Translations under genes and position numbers: made by a program | In this document: piece after piece, positions 5,376-11,871 of the stretch | Layout: the number at the start of each line of letters is the position of its first letter | How positions within the stretch are numbered: the stretch's first letter is position 1 | Notes under the pieces: generated by a model | Told to the model about the DNA's origin: nothing | The model's input: only the letters and a program-made list of their open reading frames with translations | Databases searched by the model: none | IMG/VR virus record: IMGVR_UViG_3300031565_000328 | Location: 1-25,432 of that record | DNA length: 25,432 nt | Source of the DNA: a virus | Direction: 5' to 3' (one strand)

Positions 5376-7541
5376 ATGCTCACAGACAACGAAATATTTG
5401 GCGAATATCAAGAGAATTACAGATACGCGCATGACTTCTGGGTTCCGTTCACGCGCAACGCACAAATCTTTACTTTAGCAGCTTCGGGTTACACTTGGAG
5501 CGATGCAGAACTTAAAGAGCTATCTAAGCAGGGCAGAGAGCCGCTAGAGCTGAATATCATGCGACGACCCTTGCAGTTCTTCAGCGGCTACCTGCGTGAC
5601 AATCTTAACAGCGTTGTAGTTGCACCAGTCGAAGGCTCCGACCAGAAGACGGCCGATCAGTTTACTAAGCTCATGTATTATGTGTGGGACAAAGGCGGTG
5701 GCTATAACACTTTCCTAGACGCTTGCGACGAGGGGATGAAGTCTGGTTTATCGCTCTGTGGTATACAGATGGATTACTCCAGGGACTTCGTTAATGGGGA
5801 AATATCTTTCTTTAAGCGTACTTATAACAGCTTTTATCTCGATCCAACTTTCGAGCGCATTGACCTGGTGGATTGTGGTTTTGCCATTACTAGAGATCTA
5901 CTTAACCGCACCCTGGTAAAGCAGCTCTTGCCGTTTGTGGATCCTAAAGTGATCGACGATGTGCAGATGAGTTTTCGAGACGATAAGTTCTTAAGCTACC
6001 ATCCTAACTTTACTACTCTAAGCCGTAACCGAAACCTGATGGCCTATGATCAGTATTACAGGCGCACATCAAGAGAGCGGGAATTCTTAGTCGACGAGAA
6101 CGCAGGCTTTTACCGAGACATCACAGATCTCTCCAAAGACGAAAAGTATGATCTTAAAGTAGGTATCAAGCGGATCCAGACTTTACATGATGATGCAGAA
6201 GAAATGGGTGTCGAGCCTAAAGACCTCCCACCGATTCTAAGGATTCAAAAAGTAGAGCGACCGTATGTAGAACTTAACATCATGCTCAACGGCCAGCGCG
6301 TTTTCTGCGGAGAGGATAAGACCGGGATAGTTGAGACTTACCCTTTTGCACCTGTGCTTTGTTATATGGAGCCGTCGATCTGGATGCCCTCACAGCGGGT
6401 GCAAGGGATTGCATCTACCCTTTGGTCAGCTCAGCGGCAGTTTAACAAAAGGCACATGAAGATCATCGACATGATGGATTCCGACATTGCGACAGGGTAC
6501 AAATATTTTATTGGTGCAGTGGCCGATGTGGAAGATCTACAGCAAGCCGGGCAAAACAAGATCATCGGGATCGATCCAGAGAATGCACCTGCGGGCATGG
6601 ATTCAGTGCAACAGCTACAGGGCGGAGGTGCTAATCCTGCTCTTATCGAGTACCAGGCGATCTTAGATCAGTTGACACTCACGTTGGCAAACGTAAACGA
6701 GTCGGTGCTTGGTGTAGATGAGAAAGGCAACACACAGGTATCCGGGCGATTAGCTCAAGTCAGGATCGCTCAGGGACTACGCAGCAACCGTAAGATCTTT
6801 GATAACATCGAAGTTACCCAAGCAATCATTGGCGGCTTATGTCTAAAGGCTATTCAGAATCACTACACTCCGGCAAAAGTGCGGCGCATCATCGGTGAAG
6901 AGCCTACAGAGCAATTCTATGAAAAGGACTTCGAGCAATATGACGCAGTTCTGAAAGAGGGTGTCAGATCCAAATCTCAGAAAGACGCTTACTATTACGA
7001 GCTTGTTAACCTCAAGAAAGATCAACTGGTGGATGTTCCGCAGAGCGAAATTGTTCGCAATCTACCTTCTGCTGGCAATAGCGATCTACAGGAAGCGATC
7101 GATCAGCAACAGCAACAGCAGCAAGCTCAGCAGCAGAAAATGGATGAGCAGGAGCAAATGCAGATCAAATTGCAAAATGCCAAAGTTGATGAAGCTGTAG
7201 CGCTGACGCAAGAAAGAAGGGCGCGTGTAGTAACTGACATTGCCCGAGCAGCAGAATTATCATCCGAAGCGGAACAGAATCGAGCAAAAGCCGCTCTGGA
7301 TCGTGCTAAAACTATCACTGAGATAGCGACGATGAAAACCGATCAGCTGCTAAAAGTGATAGGATTTGTAAATTTGCTGAATCAGCAAGAGACTCTCGAT
7401 AGGGACGAAGTAGAGGAAAGAGTACACGCTCAATCCGATCAGATCAATTCAGAGACTCAGGGATCAGCAGAGCAGATAGAGAAAGATCAACTACTACAAC
7501 AGATTTCACAAATGGGAAACCAACCAGGAATACAGCCATGA
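5376..7541 (+). CDS. Portal protein (P22 type)
   Basis: A 721-residue protein, close to the usual length of P22-family portals (about 700-725), placed directly after terminase. It forms the dodecameric ring at one capsid vertex through which DNA enters and leaves. The N-terminal YAHDFWVPFTRNAQIFTL and the segment NIMRRPLQFFSGYLRDN are typical of this family, as is DYSRDF...YNSFYLDPTF. The C-terminal ~150 residues are Gln-rich (poly-Gln near residue 575) followed by a long charged helix, matching the barrel/coiled-coil extension. No strong ribosome-binding site is seen before ATG 5376. The stop overlaps the next start (ATGA). Confidence 0.88.
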   Translation: MLTDNEIFGEYQENYRYAHDFWVPFTRNAQIFTLAASGYTWSDAELKELSKQGREPLELNIMRRPLQFFSGYLRDNLNSVVVAPVEGSDQKTADQFTKLMYYVWDKGGGYNTFLDACDEGMKSGLSLCGIQMDYSRDFVNGEISFFKRTYNSFYLDPTFERIDLVDCGFAITRDLLNRTLVKQLLPFVDPKVIDDVQMSFRDDKFLSYHPNFTTLSRNRNLMAYDQYYRRTSREREFLVDENAGFYRDITDLSKDEKYDLKVGIKRIQTLHDDAEEMGVEPKDLPPILRIQKVERPYVELNIMLNGQRVFCGEDKTGIVETYPFAPVLCYMEPSIWMPSQRVQGIASTLWSAQRQFNKRHMKIIDMMDSDIATGYKYFIGAVADVEDLQQAGQNKIIGIDPENAPAGMDSVQQLQGGGANPALIEYQAILDQLTLTLANVNESVLGVDEKGNTQVSGRLAQVRIAQGLRSNRKIFDNIEVTQAIIGGLCLKAIQNHYTPAKVRRIIGEEPTEQFYEKDFEQYDAVLKEGVRSKSQKDAYYYELVNLKKDQLVDVPQSEIVRNLPSAGNSDLQEAIDQQQQQQQAQQQKMDEQEQMQIKLQNAKVDEAVALTQERRARVVTDIARAAELSSEAEQNRAKAALDRAKTITEIATMKTDQLLKVIGFVNLLNQQETLDRDEVEERVHAQSDQINSETQGSAEQIEKDQLLQQISQMGNQPGIQP

Positions 7542-7723
7542 AAAAGATGTCACAAGGATTTAATTCCAAGATGGATGAGATGCTTGGATCTAAAAACGGT
7601 AAGAAGAAAAAGCAGTCTCTTAAGGATCGTCGCGACGAGTCTAAAGGAATGGAGAAGGCTATGGGCAAGAGATCGTATTCTTCTGTCATGAGCATGGACA
7701 AAGGCTCTAGGAAAAAGAAGTAA
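7538..7723 (+). CDS. Small basic phage protein (paralogue of 8966-9142)
   Basis: A 61-residue Lys-rich protein with the pattern FNSKMDEMLGSKNG, then SLKDRRDESKGMEKAMGKR, then MDKGSRKKK. I recognise the NSRMDESLG...RRDESKGM pattern as recurrent in phage genomes between portal and capsid genes, but no function is known to me; the charge suggests nucleic-acid or capsid association (inference). It overlaps the portal stop and the next start, so it is translated as part of the late operon. A second copy lies 1.4 kb downstream. Confidence 0.75.
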   Translation: MKKMSQGFNSKMDEMLGSKNGKKKKQSLKDRRDESKGMEKAMGKRSYSSVMSMDKGSRKKK

Positions 7724-7953
7724 TGGCTCATTACAAACCAGCAGCTAAACGCAAATACTCTGCAAAAGCTGAAAAGAAAATGGATAAGGTTTACAAAGAG
7801 TTCGGAGAGGGAAAACTCCACTCCGGCTCTAAGACAGGCCCTATCGTCAAGAATGTAAAACAGGCTAGTGCCATAGCTATTTCCGAGGCGAAGCGAAAGG
7901 GTTTAAAAGCTGGCGAAGTTTGGAAAAAATCTGATCGCAAGCCTAAAAAGTAA
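7723..7953 (+). CDS. DUF6496-like small basic protein
   Basis: A 76-residue basic protein. The core KVYKEFGEGKLHSGSKTGPIVKN, continued by KQASAIAISEAKRKG, matches the DUF6496 pattern (LHSGSK-GP-V-K-KQAIAIALSEA). Function unknown; small DUF6496 proteins are common in phages and some bacteria. The start overlaps the previous stop (TAATG). It is the last + strand gene before a minus-strand cassette. Confidence 0.75.
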   Translation: MAHYKPAAKRKYSAKAEKKMDKVYKEFGEGKLHSGSKTGPIVKNVKQASAIAISEAKRKGLKAGEVWKKSDRKPKK

Positions 7954-7956
7954 TAG

Positions 7957-8106
7957 CTAAGCAAAAGATCTAGGGAACGGTGGGGCATCTACACCGCCAA
8001 CTATCAAGCAAGCTAGATAGCAGATAGCTATTCCCACAGGCAAAGCAGCCCCTGCAATCAGCAAGGGCATCCACAAGATTTCTGTTACATTTAGCAATCT
8101 TTTCAT
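7957..8106 (-). CDS. 49-residue membrane protein
   Basis: A minus-strand ORF starting at 8106 with GAGGA 3 nt before ATG. The product has a basic N-terminus (MKRLLNVTE) and one long hydrophobic stretch (residues ~10-37, ILWMPLLIAGAALPVGIAIC and on), ending APPFPRSFA. It is probably a single-span inner membrane protein with the N-terminus inside. It follows the 8113-8595 gene by 6 nt and shares its transcript. Function unknown; a holin-like or superinfection role is possible but unsupported. The stop is 4 nt from that of the convergent DUF6496 gene. Confidence 0.6.
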   Translation of the reverse strand: MKRLLNVTEILWMPLLIAGAALPVGIAICYLACLIVGGVDAPPFPRSFA

Positions 8107-8112
8107 AATTCC

Positions 8113-8595
8113 TCAGCAAGTATGCTTTGGGTTTTTTGGAACTTGAGGGTAGTCAGCTTCTGGCCTGCTTCGCGGAGGAGCTTCGTGCGAACCGGGAGTA
8201 TCAGCATGGACGTGAGGATGCGTGATAAAGTGGGAAAACACATTCGCTACATAAGATCCCCATCCTTGGCTAGCAGGAGCAGCTTCCCTGTGATGAACTG
8301 GCTCGCGTAGATAATTTGGCACATCAGGAGCACGTTGCTGAGGGCGAGGATCGGAAGCAAATCCCGGTCGTCGAAACAGATCATCCGATGTCGGAATACT
8401 TCCACCAAACCTTCTAGGCTCTCCTACTTCGTCTATGCGAGGTCGAGATGTTTGATTGATACTCTCTCTCGCTAAACGACTAGCAAGCACGTCACTGTGT
8501 CTAGTGTCATCGCGTCTGGGCGGTGAATATGAGCGTTCGTACGAGCTTCCCATGCGCATGTCGCTGCTGCTTTCAAATGATCCTAGTCTTGGCAT
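8113..8595 (-). CDS. Hypothetical Pro/Arg/Ser-rich protein, minus strand
   Basis: A 160-residue protein with a perfect AGGAGG (8601-8606) 5 nt before ATG 8595, the best ribosome-binding site in the region. The sequence is rich in Arg, Pro, Ser and His with no recognisable fold (SYSPPRRDDTRHS, SINQTSRPRIDEVGEPRR, THPHVHADTPGSHEAPPR); it looks largely disordered. It is the first gene of a two-gene minus-strand unit opposite to the late operon, preceded by a 39-bp hairpin repeat, a tRNA-like element and a sigma70-like promoter. This is the layout of a moron-type accessory cassette. No function can be assigned. Confidence 0.6.
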   Translation of the reverse strand: MPRLGSFESSSDMRMGSSYERSYSPPRRDDTRHSDVLASRLARESINQTSRPRIDEVGEPRRFGGSIPTSDDLFRRPGFASDPRPQQRAPDVPNYLREPVHHREAAPASQGWGSYVANVFSHFITHPHVHADTPGSHEAPPRSRPEADYPQVPKNPKHTC

Positions 8596-8609
8596 AAATT
8601 CCTCCTGTT

Positions 8610-8648
8610 AAAATTTGCGAGCATTTTGTCGGAGGGGACAAATTGGTT
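8610..8648 (+). repeat. 39-bp hairpin repeat, copy A
   Basis: First of three related 39-bp copies. The core TTTGTC-GGAGGG-GACAAA (8625-8642) is an inverted repeat. Viewed on the minus strand it forms the leader just upstream of the 8595 gene, with loop CCCTCC. Copies at 9205 and 9508. Confidence 0.8.
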
Positions 8649-8669
8649 CAAGGGAAAATATTTCCACAA

Positions 8670-8799
8670 GTGAGAGATGAGGACTCGAACCCCTAGAGTG
8701 CGCACTCTTGAGTAGTCTTACTGGACGGTAGTGTGAAGAATACGTCCTCACAACTGCGACTTAGCTTTCTCATCAGAAACCTATCTGCATTTCTCTCAC
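8670..8799 (-). ncRNA. tRNA-like structured RNA with canonical T-arm (Tyr GTA-like)
   Basis: A 130-nt element read on the minus strand. An 8-bp closing stem (GTGAGAGA/TCTCTCAC) resembles an acceptor stem. A 4-bp D-like stem (CAGA/TCTG, 8774-8787) has GG in its loop. A 7-bp stem with a 7-nt loop, TGTGAGG-ACGTATT-CUUCACA-type (8732-8752), has GTA at the anticodon position (Tyr), though U33 is C. A palindrome AGAGTGCGCACTCT (8695-8708) sits where a long variable arm would be. The T-arm is GGGG-TTCGAGT-CCTC (8679-8693). It is longer than a normal tRNA, has extra bases between arms and no encoded CCA, so it is a degenerate tRNA or a tRNA-like leader. Confidence 0.4.
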
Positions 8800-8803
8800 T
8801 TTT

Positions 8804-8833
8804 ATTATATACCATGCACTGACTTCATCTCAA
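8804..8833 (-). promoter_or_regulatory. sigma70-like promoter for the minus-strand cassette
   Basis: On the minus strand TTGAGA (8833-8828) and a perfect TATAAT (8809-8804) are separated by 18 bp. The predicted start is about 8799-8798, the first base of the tRNA-like element. It would drive that RNA and the genes at 8595 and 8106, against the late operon. Confidence 0.65.
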
Positions 8834-8849
8834 TTTCACACTTGAGAAG

Positions 8850-8873
8850 TTATGATAATTATCCTTATCATAA
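8850..8873. promoter_or_regulatory. 9-bp perfect inverted repeat (operator candidate)
   Basis: TTATGATAA-ttatcc-TTATCATAA, arms perfect, lies between the minus-strand promoter (TTGAGA at 8828-8833) and the + strand gene at 8966. It is a possible repressor site or weak hairpin. A smaller related palindrome, GAGCTA-tga-TAGCTC, is at 8926-8940. Confidence 0.45.
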
Positions 8874-8925
8874 CAACCAAAGAAAAATTTGAATAAATTC
8901 ACTCTTTCATCCATTTTGAAATAAA

Positions 8926-8940
8926 GAGCTATGATAGCTC
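8926..8940 (+). promoter_or_regulatory. Small inverted repeat upstream of 8966 gene
   Basis: GAGCTA-tga-TAGCTC, 6-bp perfect arms, contains TATGAT (8930-8935), which resembles a -10 box. A matching -35 is not clear. It may mark transcription start for the + strand gene that follows. Confidence 0.3.
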
Positions 8941-8965
8941 GCAAAACCAACAAATGGAGTACCCC

Positions 8966-9142
8966 ATGAAGAAACAAGGCTATAATTCGCGTATGGACGA
9001 GTCCCTCGGTGCTAAAAACGGCAAAAAATCCCAATCCATGAAAGACCGCAGAGATGAATCCAAAGGAATGTCTAAATCTATGGGCAAGAAAGCCTATTCT
9101 GGCGATAAAATGATGGATAAAGGCAGCAGGAAGAAAAAATAA
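8966..9142 (+). CDS. Small basic phage protein (paralogue of 7538-7723)
   Basis: A 58-residue protein nearly parallel to that at 7538: YNSRMDESLGAKNG, SMKDRRDESKGMSKSMGKK, MDKGSRKKK. ATG 8966 is preferred over ATG 8954 because GGAG (8956-8959) precedes it by 6 nt and because the paralogue begins MKK. The two copies flank a minus-strand cassette, which suggests either tandem duplication followed by insertion, or insertion of a cassette bringing a second copy. Its stop overlaps the next start (TAATG), just as for the first copy. Confidence 0.72.
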   Translation: MKKQGYNSRMDESLGAKNGKKSQSMKDRRDESKGMSKSMGKKAYSGDKMMDKGSRKKK

Positions 9143-9252
9143 TGGCTAAAAAAGTATCCATCGGGAAAGGCATGAGCGTGTCCAAGTCCCAGGAGAAGAA
9201 AGTTGAAATTTGCGAGTATTTTGTTGGCTTCAACAAATTGGTGCAACCTTAA
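9142..9252 (+). CDS. Truncated small basic protein running into repeat B
   Basis: A 36-codon frame, MAKKVSIGKGMSVSKSQEKK then a tail encoded by repeat copy B (VEICEYFVGFNKLVQP). It occupies the place DUF6496 has after the first paralogue, with the same TAATG overlap, and its first 20 residues look like a real basic N-terminus. The end coincides with the repeat, so it may be a gene cut off by recombination at the repeat. May not be functional. Confidence 0.4.
   Translation: MAKKVSIGKGMSVSKSQEKKVEICEYFVGFNKLVQP
9205..9243 (+). repeat. 39-bp hairpin repeat, copy B
   Basis: Diverged copy. Its core is TTTGTTG-GCTT-CAACAAA (9220-9237): the sequence differs from copies A and C but pairing is retained by changes on both arms, and total length (18 nt) is the same. 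Flanks AAATTTGCGAG and AAATTGGT are shared with copy A. Confidence 0.7.
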
Positions 9253-9317
9253 GTAATTTGTTGTCGCATTGCCGGAGCCGGCAAGCCAATGGCATCAATA
9301 TTCTTCATATTCTTGCC

Positions 9318-9494
9318 TTAGCTAAATAAATGCAGATACGCCCATCCCATAGTTAGGTCTTTGCTTTTCTCCCATACAATCCAGTCCGTATCTAAGGCAA
9401 CGTAAAAAATGTAATATCCTTCGATGTAGGAAAACCGAAATTCTTCATTTTCCATAATTATTTGGTCGGGCTTGCGCCTTCGCCAAAAACTCAT
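9318..9494 (-). CDS. 58-residue hypothetical protein, minus strand
   Basis: A minus-strand ORF from ATG 9494: MSFWRRRKPDQIIMENEEFR, then an aromatic-rich part (IEGYYIFYVALDTDWIVWEK) and MGWAYLHLF. The composition is protein-like. The ribosome-binding site (GAAG) is weak; an internal ATG at 9455 is an alternative. It lies just downstream of repeat copy C in minus orientation, the same arrangement as the 8595 gene and copy A, which supports it being a real, independently expressed accessory gene. Between 9253 and 9317 I see only a GCCG-gagc-CGGC hairpin. Confidence 0.4.
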   Translation of the reverse strand: MSFWRRRKPDQIIMENEEFRFSYIEGYYIFYVALDTDWIVWEKSKDLTMGWAYLHLFS

Positions 9495-9507
9495 TCTTCA
9501 GTCCATT

Positions 9508-9546
9508 AAAATTTTCTACCACTTTGTCGGAGGGGACAAATTGGTT
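9508..9546 (+). repeat. 39-bp hairpin repeat, copy C
   Basis: Core TTTGTC-GGAGGG-GACAAA (9523-9540) identical to copy A. The following TTTCCACAA is also present after copy A, separated there by a 13-bp insertion. On the minus strand it precedes the 9494 ORF. The 9547-9661 stretch holds a TATGATAA motif (about 9620) as a possible -10 for the next gene. Confidence 0.8.
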
Positions 9547-9661
9547 TCCACAACCATTTTCAGTGCGTCACGAAACTGGTACACTCTAAAGAAAAGAATA
9601 GACCATAGTAAAATTTTGTATATGATAAGATTGAAACGTACAAATACCATAAGGAGAAATT

Positions 9662-9865
9662 ATGGCAAAAGGAAAGCCCTCAGAATCGGGCAGCATGAAT
9701 ACAGGGGTAGGCTTGTGCAGCTACAAGTCAAATCCTCTTAAGGCAGCGTCTCAAGTAGCTCCGATGTGTGGGCCTGGTGGAAACCCAGACCAGCAGAAAG
9801 CTAATCGTCTCCTACAGAAAGCCCATAAGGATTGGGATTCTCTGCGCGGCGAATCAGGTATGTAA
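9662..9865 (+). CDS. Small conserved-type phage protein
   Basis: A 67-residue protein with a strong ribosome-binding site (AAGGAG, 6 nt before ATG). The sequence has a Gly/Ser start (MAKGKPSESGSMNTG), SYKSNP, a CGPGGNPDQQKAN segment and a C-terminal helical end KAHKDWDSLRGESGM. I recall similar CGPGGN-D--KAN-LL-KAH---DSLRG-SGM proteins near capsid genes of podovirus-like phages; function unknown. It opens the head-gene block after the accessory region. Confidence 0.7.
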   Translation: MAKGKPSESGSMNTGVGLCSYKSNPLKAASQVAPMCGPGGNPDQQKANRLLQKAHKDWDSLRGESGM

Positions 9866-9866
9866 A

Positions 9867-10265
9867 ATGAGACTTGCTAAATGCCCAGTCTCTAAATTGC
9901 TTTTGCCCGAAAAGTTGATCGAGGAAAAGTCCTCGTTAAAAAATGAACTCAACAAAATCGTGGATGATGCAATTAACAGCTTAAATCACTTGAGAGAGAA
10001 TTATTTTCTAACTATGCACGCAAAGTTTGATAAATTTGATCCTAGTGTTTTTGTGGTAAGTCAATTAGTAGCAACGCTGAAAGTACCCAATGCATTTATG
10101 AGCAACACAATGGTGTTTTGGATAAATGTAAAAAATGCAGTCTGCGTTCTGCTCTGGATGGTTCCTTCTACAAGAGAAGGAGAAAAACCAGAACCAGAAT
10201 TTAACAAACCAGGTGTCGCCTACCTACACGCAAAGGGCGCTATGCCATCGTCACAGGCTATGTGA
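9867..10265 (+). CDS. Hypothetical protein before scaffold
   Basis: A 132-residue protein starting at ATG 9867, one base after the previous stop. The frame is open further upstream (to 9768) but that part only shadows the preceding gene. Residues ~14-45 form a helical, charged segment (EKLIEEKSSLKNELNKIVDD). The middle has a hydrophobic stretch (NTMVFWINVKNAVCVLLWMV) and the end is Pro/Gly-rich. No family recognised. The hydrophobic part may be a membrane segment, or the C-terminal third may be altered by a frameshift. Confidence 0.5.
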   Translation: MRLAKCPVSKLLLPEKLIEEKSSLKNELNKIVDDAINSLNHLRENYFLTMHAKFDKFDPSVFVVSQLVATLKVPNAFMSNTMVFWINVKNAVCVLLWMVPSTREGEKPEPEFNKPGVAYLHAKGAMPSSQAM

Positions 10266-10281
10266 TGTCAATCGGGGAATT

Positions 10282-10908
10282 ATGGATACAGAAACCGAAA
10301 CTGTAGAAGAAGTGCAAAGCCCAATCGAGACGGCTGAAGTAGAAAGTCAAGAGAGCGCACCAGAGCAAGAGAAGCAAGAGGAAACGACAGTTCCCTTAGC
10401 TGCATTGCAAAAGGAGCGTAGGAAGCGTCAGGAAGCCGAGCAAAGAGCCAAGTTGTATGAAGACATACAAGCTCAGCAGCTCCGAGAAAAGCAACAGACG
10501 CAGCCAGCTCAGGACAATGATGATCAGTACGAAGCAGCTACTAAAGCGGATCTCCGAAAGATGGAGAGTGCAGCAGTAAGGGCTATGGAGGAGAGGTCAT
10601 GGATACGACAGCACCCAGAGAGGGCAGAAGAAGTAAACGAGAAACTAACCGCGTTTTTAAAACAAAGACCGAACCTCGCTCCTGCAATTGAAGCAGCGCA
10701 GAATAGATATGAGGAAGCGTGGACATTAATGAATGCTCTGACACCTAAGCAGACGAAAGCCCTAAAGCCTGTAGCCATCAAACGAGATGCTCCAGGTTCT
10801 CCAGCAGGAATTTCTAAAGCCGCGGGGATGAATCAGGGCGTGGACGTAATGGCCATGACAGACTCTGAGTATAATGCGTGGAGGCAATCGCAGCGTAAGC
10901 GTAGATAG
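10282..10908 (+). CDS. Putative scaffolding protein
   Basis: A 208-residue, highly charged protein immediately before the major capsid gene, the standard place of the scaffold that directs capsid assembly and then leaves the prohead. The N-terminal ~45 residues are acidic (MDTETETVEEVQSPIETAEV). A long Glu/Lys/Gln helical region follows (ALQKERRKRQEAEQRAKLYE and on), consistent with coiled coil. The basic C-terminus (WRQSQRKRR) suits binding to the capsid interior. ATG 10282 with GGGGA upstream is preferred; the frame runs back to 10135 but that part overlaps the preceding gene. Assignment rests on position and composition. Confidence 0.75.
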   Translation: MDTETETVEEVQSPIETAEVESQESAPEQEKQEETTVPLAALQKERRKRQEAEQRAKLYEDIQAQQLREKQQTQPAQDNDDQYEAATKADLRKMESAAVRAMEERSWIRQHPERAEEVNEKLTAFLKQRPNLAPAIEAAQNRYEEAWTLMNALTPKQTKALKPVAIKRDAPGSPAGISKAAGMNQGVDVMAMTDSEYNAWRQSQRKRR

Positions 10909-10929
10909 GTCGCAACAGGGGTTTATCCT

Positions 10930-11862
10930 ATGTCCGTAACAACCACATCCGGCTACGGCTCGATGAGCGACAGATGGGCGCATAGAGCTTTGCTACAAAG
11001 AAGCAAGCCGCGTAACGTCCACAATCTCTTTGGCAGGGCCTTCACGCTCCCACAGAAAAATACCGACACGATGGCGTTCAGAAGACAAGAAAACTTGAAT
11101 TCTGATCCAGTCGTACTACCAGAAGGCGCAGATCCTGCTCCTGAGCAAGTACAAAAATTTGATATCAACGTCACGATTCAAGAGTTCGGTAAAGTCGTTC
11201 TGCTATCTCGTAAAGTTATCCTCGTTGTAGAAGATGACACAGCGAACGAGACAGCCGACAACCTCTCTCAATGTATGCACACGATGATTGATAAAGTTAC
11301 ACGAGACGTTTTTGCGTCTAGTGTTCCTGAAATCTCTTGTCTTAACGGTGTTAATGGAAATGCGATTACTGAGCTCACACAGGTAGACGTTGATAGAGCG
11401 ATTGCTTATCTCGATCAAAATGACACCGAAAAAATGACCCCTACAATCGAAGGTACATCGCGTTTCGGCACAGGCCCCGTGGAACCTGGTTTTTGGGTTA
11501 CTGCTCACGTAAAAATGAAGCCAGACATCAGATCTTTGGATTCATTTGTCCCAACATCTCAATACGGTTCGCAAGATCCAGTGTTGCAAGCAGAATTCGG
11601 AGCTACCGATGAAGCACGTTGGGTTACATCTACATTGGTTAATGTCACAACAGATAATCCTCCTGTCTACAGCAACACCTTTATTGGTGCGAATGCTTAC
11701 GGCTATGTAGGGCTAGATGAAGTTTCTACTGAAATGATCCTAAAACCTCTTGGTTTCAACGATTACCTCAACAGATTCCAGTCTATGGGATTCACCGCGT
11801 GGTTCAATGCAGCCATACTCGATGACTCGCACATTGTAACGCTACTATCAACCCAAGCTTAA
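10930..11862 (+). CDS. Major capsid protein (N4 gp56-like)
   Basis: A 310-residue capsid protein placed after the scaffold. The N-terminal pattern (NVHNLFGRAFTLPQKNTDTM, then FRRQENL), followed by LPEGADPAP and a strand region VTIQEFGKVVLLSRKV, matches the N4 gp56 family of HK97-fold major capsid proteins. The central segment MIDKVTRDVFASS and the C-terminal GANAYGYVGLDEV fit the same family. It would assemble the icosahedral shell. AGGGG lies about 9 nt before the start. Function is well supported by order and motif resemblance. Confidence 0.85.
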   Translation: MSVTTTSGYGSMSDRWAHRALLQRSKPRNVHNLFGRAFTLPQKNTDTMAFRRQENLNSDPVVLPEGADPAPEQVQKFDINVTIQEFGKVVLLSRKVILVVEDDTANETADNLSQCMHTMIDKVTRDVFASSVPEISCLNGVNGNAITELTQVDVDRAIAYLDQNDTEKMTPTIEGTSRFGTGPVEPGFWVTAHVKMKPDIRSLDSFVPTSQYGSQDPVLQAEFGATDEARWVTSTLVNVTTDNPPVYSNTFIGANAYGYVGLDEVSTEMILKPLGFNDYLNRFQSMGFTAWFNAAILDDSHIVTLLSTQA

Positions 11863-11871
11863 GGTGAAGTT

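Noticed and set aside
7071-7140. CAG/CAA-rich stretch as a nucleotide repeat or CRISPR-like array
   Set aside because: It encodes the poly-Gln segment of the portal C-terminus. There are no regular spacers, and no CRISPR array is seen anywhere in the window.
8122-8310. + strand 62-codon frame inside the minus-strand accessory gene
   Set aside because: The minus gene has a perfect ribosome-binding site and operon partner. The + frame has neither.
8760-8785. CTGATGAG on the minus strand, resembling the hammerhead ribozyme core
   Set aside because: No matching GAAA and stem II/III partner follows, so the catalytic core is not complete. The bases are better explained by the tRNA-like fold.
9768-9866. 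Upstream extension of the 9867 gene
   Set aside because: It overlaps the well-supported 67-residue gene in another frame. ATG 9867 directly after that gene's stop is a better start.
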